A DNA stretch of 64,000 bases from the NCBI RefSeq assembly GCF_029581355.1, contig NZ_CP120849.1, positions 4,806,501-4,870,500 on the forward strand, given 5' to 3'. The translations under genes and the position numbers were made by a program. The notes below the pieces were generated by a model. The model was not told where the DNA came from and searched no databases. It worked only from the letters and a program-made list of their open reading frames with translations. This document shows positions 1 through 6,435 of the stretch, in pieces. How positions within the stretch are numbered: position 1 is the stretch's first letter; the number at the start of each line of letters is the position of its first letter. This DNA comes from Parabacteroides chongii. GTDB lineage: Bacteria; Bacteroidota; Bacteroidia; Bacteroidales; Tannerellaceae.

Positions 1-855
1 CCAGGCTTTTATACTTCCATAGGTATCGACCAATTCATTTGAATAAAGGATATATGAGCGGATTGCCTGGTCGTCATATCCATCTTTTTCCGGATTCAGC
101 AAAGACAGGTAATAAGGGGTGACGAAAAATGGCATACCTTTCTTCCTAGCCCGTGCAAGCAGATGCATCATTTCTTCCGAAAGAGATTCTCCCAGGAAAT
201 AATTCAGTTCTGTCGGACTTTTGATTGCCAGAGACAAATGGAAACGTGCTGTATTCCACCATTCTTTCACCTGATCGTACTTTTCATCATAGGTCATTTC
301 CGGTGAGAACTGAAAACGGGACGAAGGTGCATTCCTCCGCTCGATCTTACGGATCAGCCGCTTTATTATACGGTCTTTATTAGCCTCACGTATGGCAATA
401 ACATCTTCATCCAATCCTGTAGGCCAGCGATTCATCTGGCGTTTTACCAAAGCACGATCCGGTTCCGCCACTTCCGGATGCTCCAGCAACATGAACTGAT
501 GGTAAAGATCTATAAACAGGTCAGGCGAAACCTCTTCTGTTAATTTACCTGCCAGTAATTGCCAAAAATAAGTGATAGTCTGTATAGGCATCTCCTCACC
601 GGTCGAAAGTTCATCTATCGGCGATCCGTCATATTCTATTAAAAGCAAAATACGCTTCGCCACGGCATTTCCCATATTACTGCCACCTCCGTTGATTTCA
701 ATCCGGGAAGAAACAAACGAGCGTAGAGCCTCCCTGAACAGTTTCACGTTCAGACTCTCTTCCGCCATTGTCACCAAATGAGGAAAGTCCCTGTTAAACA
801 CTCTGAGTAAATAAGAATTGTCGTACGTTAGTTCTTTTCTTTTAATCATAAACAT
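1..855 (-). CDS. KamA-like radical SAM protein, N-terminal part (runs off left edge)
   Basis: An open frame runs on the minus strand from an ATG at 855 (a second in-frame ATG is at 849) to the window edge, giving 285 codons with no stop. It is too long at the edge to be a shadow and has normal codon use. The last visible residues (ITPYYLSLLNP-like stretch, then YDDQAIRSYIL and ELVDTYGSIKAW) resemble the region just before the catalytic domain in lysine 2,3-aminomutase family proteins of Bacteroidales. The radical SAM CxxxCxxC motif would lie beyond the window and is not seen, so the family call rests on remembered similarity. It is chromosomal, outside the integrated element. Confidence 0.45.
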   Translation of the reverse strand, partial: MFMIKRKELTYDNSYLLRVFNRDFPHLVTMAEESLNVKLFREALRSFVSSRIEINGGGSNMGNAVAKRILLLIEYDGSPIDELSTGEEMPIQTITYFWQLLAGKLTEEVSPDLFIDLYHQFMLLEHPEVAEPDRALVKRQMNRWPTGLDEDVIAIREANKDRIIKRLIRKIERRNAPSSRFQFSPEMTYDEKYDQVKEWWNTARFHLSLAIKSPTELNYFLGESLSEEMMHLLARARKKGMPFFVTPYYLSLLNPEKDGYDDQAIRSYILYSNELVDTYGSIKAW

Positions 856-1127
856 CACTGCTTTTTAGATAGATTAGAATAATATGTGAATCATGCCGCT
901 TACCTGGAGAGATTATGTCCGGGGATACATTACACTTGTCTACAAATATAATATTTTTAATCGGAAACGCATGAATTTTCACTTTTAAAACATCCTAATT
1001 GATAAAATTTCAAGAGCAAAATGACATTCTTATGAGCTTTTTATTACATTTTGATTTCATTTCCGGATTTATATAAGAAAGAGGATATTTTTACTTTTAC
1101 ATAAACCTTGAAAAATATGAGTTAGAT

Positions 1128-1159
1128 TTTGTTTTTATCAAAAACTTTTTCTATCTTTG
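1128..1159 (+). promoter_or_regulatory. Bacteroidota promoter of a putative small RNA
   Basis: TTTG at 1128-1131 and TATCTTTG at 1152-1159 are separated by 20 bases, an exact match to the Bacteroides -33/-7 consensus. No open reading frame follows on this strand; a terminator follows about 100 bases later. Confidence 0.7.
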
Positions 1160-1165
1160 TAGAAA

Positions 1166-1259
1166 GTAATATTTGAGGCTAAAGCCTCTCATTTTAGGTA
1201 AAGGTATTGGTCATTATAAGTATTACGAAAAGTCTACTTGTGAAAGTAGACTTTTTTTT
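1166..1259 (+). ncRNA. putative small RNA of about 95 nt with intrinsic terminator
   Basis: This is the interval between the promoter at 1128-1159 and a terminator. It begins GTAATA, which can pair with TATTAC at 1221-1226 to close the molecule. Inside is a perfect hairpin GAGGC-TAAA-GCCTC (1175-1188). The 3' end is an 11-bp stem (AAAGTCTACTT with AAGTAGACTTT, loop GTGA) followed by a run of T. No start codon with a plausible ribosome site is present. No known RNA family was recognised. It lies in the chromosome just outside the element's left end. Confidence 0.55.
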
Positions 1260-1322
1260 ATTTCATTATAGTCGAAACCGGCTTAACTACGACAAATCAA
1301 CCCATTAAAATTATAATATACT

Positions 1323-1354
1323 AAAAAAGGTCCTACAAATACCTTGTAGAACCT
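1323..1354 (-). terminator. probable native terminator of tRNA-Ser, displaced by the element
   Basis: On the minus strand, AGGTTCTACAA pairs with TTGTAGGACCT with one mismatch, followed by TTTTTT. It lies 30 bases beyond the left core, where the 3' flank of tRNA-Ser would be in the empty chromosome. It matches in layout the terminator now next to tRNA-Ser at 38224-38260. Confidence 0.6.
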
Positions 1355-1384
1355 CTTATATTTTACCTGCAATCCGGTAATCTT

Positions 1385-1398
1385 GCGGAGAGACAGGG
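1385..1398. repeat. attL core with tRNA T-arm mimic
   Basis: GCGGAGAGA is identical to 38296-38304. It continues as cAGGG then TAATGAACCC where the tRNA gene has tAGGG then ATTCGAACCC, so the element side of the core is an imperfect copy of the tRNA-Ser T-arm. On the chromosome side is TCCGGT-AATCTT, similar to the TCCGGT-TAGTTCA next to the right core. Strand exchange inside the 9-bp identity is the simplest explanation. Confidence 0.75.
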
Positions 1399-1537
1399 TA
1401 ATGAACCCATCTCCTTATGTCGCTTTAATTCAACTCTTTATCAATATGTCAATGCCTTAGGGGGTACAATTTAGGTTTCAAAAAAGACGTTTATCTGTCG
1501 TCCTTTGACTGTTCATTGTCTGCCTAAAACTTCGGTT

Positions 1538-1569
1538 CAAAGATACTGCTTCTTTTTGGATTACGCAAA
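1538..1569 (-). promoter_or_regulatory. outward-facing promoter near the left end of the element
   Basis: On the minus strand TTTG (1569-1566) and TATCTTTG (1545-1538) are 20 bases apart, an exact consensus match. Transcription would run out through attL to the terminator at 1323-1354. In the excised circle it would run through attP towards the terminator at 38224-38260. Confidence 0.65.
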
Positions 1570-1592
1570 TGTCTGAATATAAATGTTTCAGC

Positions 1593-1645
1593 TTAGGTGT
1601 AAGGTGCAAGCTATATATAGATATATACTTGCACCTTACACCTAA
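1593..1645. repeat. 18-bp perfect inverted repeat with AT-rich loop
   Basis: TTAGGTGTAAGGTGCAAG at 1593-1610 is the exact reverse complement of 1628-1645. The 17-base loop is almost all A and T. The arms extend by GC on both sides with a one-base bulge. There is no T-run on either side, so it is not a standard terminator. It lies 70 bases upstream of the MATE gene, within the element. Confidence 0.8.
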
Positions 1646-1715
1646 AGCAAGAATCGGGTTGCTCCCATAAAATCCTATTACGTAATTTGCGGCTATTTTA
1701 TAAAATAACTCAATT

Positions 1716-3038
1716 ATGCAATTTACAAGTAAAGAAATTCGTCATATCACATATCCAGTATTAATCAGCCTATTAATGCAACAACTGATAGGATTAACAG
1801 ATACAGCATATTTAGGACGTGTAGGAGAAGTTGAATTAGGCGCATCGGCTGTAGCAAGTATGTATTATCTTGCCATTTATATGTTAGGGTTTGGTTTTAG
1901 TGTGGGTGCTCAAATTTTAATAGCCCGCCGTAATGGAGAAAAACAGTACCATCGCATAGGTGCTATTTTCATGCAAGGAACATTATTCTTATTAGTCATA
2001 GCAACCTGTGTATTCATCCTCTCAAAAGTTTATTCCCCGCAGTTACTACATTTGATGATAAAATCTAAAGATGTGTACTATGCCGCAATAGATTATATGG
2101 ACTGGCGTGTATATGGCTTCTTTTTTTCTTTCATATCAGTGATGTTCCGTGCATTTTATATCGGTACAACACAGACAAAGACATTAACAATCAATTCTGT
2201 TGTTATGGTACTTACCAATATGATATTGAATTATATTTTAATCTTTGGTAAATTAGGATTTCCAGCTATGGGGATTGCTGGTGCAGCTATCGCCTCTTCT
2301 ATCTCGGAAGCTGTATCGGTTATATTCTTTTGTATATACACTCACCAAAAGGTAAACTATAAACTATATAGGTTATTCCATTTTGCAGGCTTTAAAATAA
2401 AGACCCTGTTAGAAATATTGAATGTGTCTTTTTGGACAATGATTCAGTCATTTATATCTACTGGTTCATGGTTGGTCTTTTTCATTGCGATAGAACATCT
2501 TGGAGAACGTTCTCTTGCCATAACTAACATAGTACGGAATACTTCTGCTCTATTATTTATTTTTGTCAATGCTTTTGCATCTACAGGTAGTTCGCTTGTT
2601 AGCAATTTAATAGGGAATGGAGAAATTAAAAAGGTGATGCCACTATGCAACAACATAATTAGAAACTGCTATTGTTTTGTAATTCCATTGGCTATTATTA
2701 TTGCGATATTTCCTACGATGTTCCTACGTATATATACAGATACTCCGGATTTGATAGCAAATGCCCTACCGTCACTTTGGGTAATGTTGTCGGCATATAT
2801 AGTTGCTGTTCCGGCTTTTGTCTATTTCTTTGCAGTTTCGGGAACAGGCAGTACACGTTCAACCTTATTTATTGAGTTGTGCAGCCTATGTATATATGTC
2901 GGCTACATCGTATATATTGCGGTTTACCTAAAAATGGATGTTGCAATATGTTGGACTTCGGATATTGTTTATTATGCCATGATTTTCACTTCTTTTTTTT
3001 ATCTATGGAAAGGCAACTGGCAAAATAAGAAAATCTAA
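1716..3038 (+). CDS. MATE family multidrug exporter
   Basis: A 440-residue polytopic membrane protein with about 12 hydrophobic segments and the two-fold organisation of MATE (NorM/DinF-type) exporters. MATE proteins use sodium or proton gradients to expel cationic drugs and metabolites across the inner membrane. The N-terminus (segment around residues 12-40 with QQLIGLTDTAYLGR) is typical of the family. The length is normal. The base composition is AT-rich compared with the Tra region, which fits recently gained cargo. It is the first gene inside the left end. The 142-base gap to the next gene holds that gene's own promoter, so it is probably transcribed alone. Confidence 0.88.
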   Translation: MQFTSKEIRHITYPVLISLLMQQLIGLTDTAYLGRVGEVELGASAVASMYYLAIYMLGFGFSVGAQILIARRNGEKQYHRIGAIFMQGTLFLLVIATCVFILSKVYSPQLLHLMIKSKDVYYAAIDYMDWRVYGFFFSFISVMFRAFYIGTTQTKTLTINSVVMVLTNMILNYILIFGKLGFPAMGIAGAAIASSISEAVSVIFFCIYTHQKVNYKLYRLFHFAGFKIKTLLEILNVSFWTMIQSFISTGSWLVFFIAIEHLGERSLAITNIVRNTSALLFIFVNAFASTGSSLVSNLIGNGEIKKVMPLCNNIIRNCYCFVIPLAIIIAIFPTMFLRIYTDTPDLIANALPSLWVMLSAYIVAVPAFVYFFAVSGTGSTRSTLFIELCSLCIYVGYIVYIAVYLKMDVAICWTSDIVYYAMIFTSFFYLWKGNWQNKKI

Positions 3039-3097
3039 TGAAGTATCAATATAATATTTTGTGATATAACATTTTAGCATACAATAGCAAGAAATGG

Positions 3098-3129
3098 GTT
3101 GTAGGCATTAGTAGCAATCCCTATCTTTG
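3098..3129 (+). promoter_or_regulatory. promoter of the AraC-methyltransferase/DUF1848 pair
   Basis: GTTG at 3098-3101 and TATCTTTG at 3122-3129 are 20 bases apart, which matches the Bacteroidota consensus at all but one position. The start codon at 3181 lies about 50 bases downstream. Confidence 0.65.
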
Positions 3130-3180
3130 CGCCTATTTCATATAGTACCGAGAGCGAACCATCTTTAGGATTTATCAAAC

Positions 3181-4038
3181 ATGGTTATTATGATTGAAAA
3201 TATAAACTATACAAGAATTGAAAAAGCTATTCAATATTTGGTTGAGAACTTTAAGCAACAGCCAACATTAGATGAATTAGCACAATATATTGGCGTAAGT
3301 CCTTTTCATTTCCAACGAATATTCACGGAATGGGCAGGAATAAGCCCAAAGAAATTTTTGGAACATCTCACGATAGAAGCCTTGAAACAAGAGTTACAAG
3401 ATACTTCCAACCTGATTGAAGCAGCCGAAAAAGTGGGGCTATCTGCCCAATCGAGAGTTTATGACTTATTTGTAAAAATAGAAGCCGTCACACCACAAGA
3501 GTACAAGAGCAAAGGAGCAGGTATTCGTTTTGAATATGGCTTTTCCGCAACTCCTTTTGGAGAATGTTTTATAGTTTCCACATCAAGAGGGATATGTGAA
3601 ATGCAATTTTCAGATTGCGATAGAAACTCTCTAATAAATGAAATAAAGCACGGATGGGCAAATGCACAATTCTTTCAAAATGACGGGATGGCTCAAGAGA
3701 TTGCAGAAAAGATTTTTTCGCCTTATGCAGAAAACAAATCACTTACGCTATGGTTGAAAGGAACTCCATTTCAAATAAAAGTTTGGAAGGCATTACTTGA
3801 AATTCCATTTGGAAGTGTAACATCTTATAGTCAAGTTGCCACAAATATAGGAGATACGCAATCAACCTTTGCTGTAAGAAGAGCCGTTGCGAATAATCCT
3901 GTGGGCTTTGTAATTCCTTGTCACAGAGTAATACGTAATACCGGAATTATAGGCGATTATCATTGGAAGAAAGAAAGAAAAGCAACTATCATCGGCTGGG
4001 AAAAAGCGATTAAGAATAAAACAATAAATAATATCTAA
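3181..4038 (+). CDS. AraC-type regulator fused to O6-methylguanine-DNA methyltransferase (Ada-like)
   Basis: The 285-residue protein has an AraC-type double HTH at residues about 12-105 (LDELAQYIGVSPFHFQRIF) and a methyltransferase domain in the C-terminal half. The active-site motif PCHRV is present with Cys247, followed by the usual R-N-T-G loop. It should accept methyl groups from O6-methylguanine in DNA irreversibly and act as a regulator. The N-terminal zinc/phosphotriester domain of full Ada is absent. An in-frame ATG at 3190 is an alternative start. The next gene follows after 11 bases, so the two are likely co-transcribed. AT-rich cargo. Confidence 0.88.
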   Translation: MVIMIENINYTRIEKAIQYLVENFKQQPTLDELAQYIGVSPFHFQRIFTEWAGISPKKFLEHLTIEALKQELQDTSNLIEAAEKVGLSAQSRVYDLFVKIEAVTPQEYKSKGAGIRFEYGFSATPFGECFIVSTSRGICEMQFSDCDRNSLINEIKHGWANAQFFQNDGMAQEIAEKIFSPYAENKSLTLWLKGTPFQIKVWKALLEIPFGSVTSYSQVATNIGDTQSTFAVRRAVANNPVGFVIPCHRVIRNTGIIGDYHWKKERKATIIGWEKAIKNKTINNI

Positions 4039-4049
4039 AAAGATTAATA

Positions 4050-4991
4050 ATGATATTATCAGTAAGTCGTAGAACTGACATCCCTGCTTTTTATTCAGAA
4101 TGGTTTATTAACCGTTTACGTGAAGAGTATGTGTTAATTCCTAATCCATATAATCCAAATCAGTTAAGCCGTATATCATTGTCTCCTCAAAAAATAGATT
4201 GTATTGTTTTTTGGACTAAAAACGCACTGCCATTACTAAGGAAATTAGATGTTATTGAAGATTTAGGATATAAAGATTATTATTTTGAATTTACAATTAC
4301 AGCCTATGATGATAAAGTAGAAAAGTATCTTCCACAAAAAGAGAACGTTATAGAAGTATTTCAACGACTAAGCGATAGAGTTGGCACTAATCGGGTAGAT
4401 TGGCGGTTCGATCCTATAATTATCAATAAACAGTTTACAGAAAGCTGGATATTAAATCGTTTTGAACAATTATGCAAATCGTTGGCAGGATATACGAATA
4501 AATGTATTATTAGTTTTATTGATATTTATAGGCATATCCGCCCAAATTTCACCGAAATACCTTTAACGGTGAAAGAAAATATAGTGGAAAATTTAGTGAA
4601 TATTGCATCCGCCTATAATTTGAAACTTTATATGTGTAGCGAAAATCAAGATTACAGTTCGTATAGATTATACCATTCGACTTGCATTGATAAAGAAAAA
4701 ATAGAAAGTATTATTGGCTGTAAGCTCAATGCTCGAAAAGATATTGGACAGAGAAAGAATTGCGGATGTATTGAAAGTATTGATATTGGAGTCTATAATA
4801 CCTGTAAACATGGATGCAGTTATTGTTATGCTACTGCATATTCCACTATAAGTAGAAATGAAGAAATGCAATATAATCCATGTTATCCCATATTAACAGG
4901 TTATCCTACTGGTAAAGAGAATATAACAAATAAAAAGACAGTCTCTTTAAAAGATTATCAATACTCCATGGACTGTTTTAAAGAAATATAG
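4050..4991 (+). CDS. DUF1848 family protein with C-terminal radical SAM-type cysteine motif
   Basis: A 313-residue protein beginning with the ILSVSRRTDIPAFY signature of DUF1848. The cysteines C252-x3-C256-x2-C259 (within NTCKHGCSYCYA) form the CxxxCxxC pattern that binds the S-adenosylmethionine [4Fe-4S] cluster, unusually placed near the C-terminus; two more cysteines (CGC) precede it. The enzymatic reaction is not known to me. Its tight linkage to a DNA alkyl-repair gene suggests a nucleic-acid repair or modification role, but this is inference. Confidence 0.82.
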   Translation: MILSVSRRTDIPAFYSEWFINRLREEYVLIPNPYNPNQLSRISLSPQKIDCIVFWTKNALPLLRKLDVIEDLGYKDYYFEFTITAYDDKVEKYLPQKENVIEVFQRLSDRVGTNRVDWRFDPIIINKQFTESWILNRFEQLCKSLAGYTNKCIISFIDIYRHIRPNFTEIPLTVKENIVENLVNIASAYNLKLYMCSENQDYSSYRLYHSTCIDKEKIESIIGCKLNARKDIGQRKNCGCIESIDIGVYNTCKHGCSYCYATAYSTISRNEEMQYNPCYPILTGYPTGKENITNKKTVSLKDYQYSMDCFKEI

Positions 4992-5017
4992 TACAAACAA
5001 TTTTTCACGCAAATCAC

Positions 5018-5866
5018 ATGAAACAATACATAGATAAGTTATTGTCTAAAATCAATACAGAGATAGAAACGTCCTGTATGGATAGTGACGTATCTTCCGA
5101 TAAAGCTATATATATGATTGATTTCATCAGACCATTATTTGAAGAACTAAGAGAGTTTATCCACCAATATACTTTTCAGGATGCTAATGAAGAAATATTA
5201 TTCTTCAAAGATATTAAGCCATTCATTTTAAGCAAACTGATATATTTTAATGACATATATCTACTTGAACTAAGAAAGCCGAACGGCAGCAAAGAAGTTC
5301 TAAAAGAGTATTATAAAAAAAAGCAAACGGCAATAACGGAGTTTTGCAATGCTAATCTTGACTTCTACCAATATTATCGTTCTAAAGCCACACACTTAGA
5401 TAGATATTATTTTCTTAGAGAACATGAGAATTACAAACTATGCCATAACTGTGGTATGTTTGATAAAGACCCATTGTTTTCAACTTGCTGCGACCATAGG
5501 GTTGCTAAGATGCTGGCTTATGATATGTTGGAAATCTATCTGCAACAACGATTACAGGAACTTGAAAGGAAAGAAGTAATAGAAAATAGCAGGACTTCAT
5601 TACCTGACAATCCTTTCCTATGGACAGGCACAAAAATAGCTGCTATCGAATTGGGATATGCTATCTATGCTGCCGGAGTACTTAATAATGGAAACGCTGA
5701 TATAAAAGAGATAATGACTTATATAGAAGCATCATTCAAAATAGATTTAGGGGATTATTACCGGACTTATCTTGCAATAAGAGAAAGGAAGAAAGATAAG
5801 ACATCATTCCTTACCAACCTTATAAATAAGCTCCTGCAAAAAATGGACGAAGACGATAAGTTATAA
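5018..5866 (+). CDS. rteC: RteC family regulator of excision
   Basis: The 282-residue protein matches RteC of CTnDOT in length and in segments such as FIRPLFEELREFI, ILFFKDIKP and KLIYFNDIYLLELRKPNGS. A small cysteine/histidine cluster (CHNCGMFD...CCDHR, residues about 145-165) is visible. In CTnDOT, RteC is a DNA-binding activator of the excision operon and is itself controlled by the RteA/RteB two-component pair. Here neither rteA nor rteB is present, so control must differ. The gene ends at a strong terminator, and the next gene is an excisionase-type HTH protein behind a palindrome that could be the RteC site. Confidence 0.88.
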   Translation: MKQYIDKLLSKINTEIETSCMDSDVSSDKAIYMIDFIRPLFEELREFIHQYTFQDANEEILFFKDIKPFILSKLIYFNDIYLLELRKPNGSKEVLKEYYKKKQTAITEFCNANLDFYQYYRSKATHLDRYYFLREHENYKLCHNCGMFDKDPLFSTCCDHRVAKMLAYDMLEIYLQQRLQELERKEVIENSRTSLPDNPFLWTGTKIAAIELGYAIYAAGVLNNGNADIKEIMTYIEASFKIDLGDYYRTYLAIRERKKDKTSFLTNLINKLLQKMDEDDKL

Positions 5867-5884
5867 TAAACTTCCTTGAAAAAA

Positions 5885-5916
5885 CTACCAAGTTACTACC
5901 AACTTGGTAGTTTTTT
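5885..5916 (+). terminator. rteC terminator containing an operator-like palindrome
   Basis: CTACCAAGTT (5885-5894) and AACTTGGTAG (5901-5910) form a perfect 10-bp stem, followed by six T. The 3' half also belongs to a 15-bp palindrome (CTACCAA-C-TTGGTAG, 5896-5910) whose core recurs at 6001-6011. Confidence 0.8.
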
Positions 5917-6000
5917 ATGCCCTATTCTAAAGTAGATTTTCACCCTCTTTTCTCCTTGTTTCACCCTGTTTTAGCACCAATTTCCACAAAAAATAAATCA

Positions 6001-6011
6001 ACCAACTTGGT
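6001..6011. promoter_or_regulatory. operator-like palindrome ACCAACTTGGT upstream of the HTH gene
   Basis: ACCAA-C-TTGGT is a perfect 11-bp palindrome, identical to 5898-5908. It lies 65 bases upstream of the HTH gene start and just upstream of a weak promoter-like stretch (TATCTTTTG 6028-6036; GACCTTTG 6045-6052). In CTnDOT, RteC binds inverted half-sites upstream of the excision promoter; the position here suits the same role. The direct repeat TTTCACCCT is also present at about 5939 and 5961. Confidence 0.5.
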
Positions 6012-6075
6012 GGTATCTTGTAAGTTTTATCTTTTGCAACTCCCGACCTTTGCAGCAAATCAATTAGTTAGCAAA

Positions 6076-6435
6076 ATGGAGATAATAACATTCGAGTCAA
6101 AAGCCTATAAGGATTTAGACAACAAAATTACCGCTATCGCCGATTATATATTCAATCACACAGAAGCGGAAAACACTAATGAAGATGAAATTTGGGTGGA
6201 TAGTTACGAAGTCTGTACATTCTTAAAAATCAGTGACCGGACATTACAACGCTTACGGGCTGCAGGGACTATCACCTATTCCAACATCAAGGGGCATTAT
6301 TTCTACAAAATCGGAGAAATAAAACGATTATTGGAAGAACGCCTGATTAAACGAGATAAGGACAGTATTAATGACCTGATAACCAACCACCAGCTATATG
6401 TTAAGGAAAGAAGAAATATTAGAAAGGACAAGTAA
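6076..6435 (+). CDS. small helix-turn-helix protein, excisionase (Xis)-like
   Basis: Starting at the ATG at 6076 gives 119 residues with a MerR/excisionase-like winged HTH (EVCTFLKISDRTLQRLRAAG, residues about 45-64). The frame is open further upstream to 5917, but that stretch is low-complexity and covers the operator, so the later start is preferred. The position after rteC matches the xis2c/xis2d genes of CTnDOT, small DNA-bending proteins required for excision. It overlaps the next gene by 38 bases, so the two are one transcript. Confidence 0.75.
   Translation: MEIITFESKAYKDLDNKITAIADYIFNHTEAENTNEDEIWVDSYEVCTFLKISDRTLQRLRAAGTITYSNIKGHYFYKIGEIKRLLEERLIKRDKDSINDLITNHQLYVKERRNIRKDK

Larger units (their letters stand above)
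1323..1531 (-). ncRNA. putative structured RNA crossing attL
   Basis: The minus-strand transcript expected from the promoter at 1538-1569 would be about 208 nt with no convincing reading frame; the only AUG gives 12 codons. It can form GACG/CGTC near its 5' end, a nested hairpin GGAGA...GGGT-TCATT-ACCC...TCTCC over the att core, TTACC/GGTAA, and the terminator stem. Its size is in the range of 6S RNA, but I could not match it to 6S, tmRNA or SRP RNA. It may simply be a by-product of the outward promoter. Confidence 0.4.

Noticed and set aside
1323..1531. 6S RNA, tmRNA or SRP RNA
   Set aside because: The size suits 6S but no conserved features could be matched; the fold includes the att core and terminator, so it is listed only as a putative RNA.
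5917..6075. N-terminal extension of the HTH protein
   Set aside because: It covers the operator palindrome and promoter-like stretch, and the HTH family start fits the ATG at 6076.
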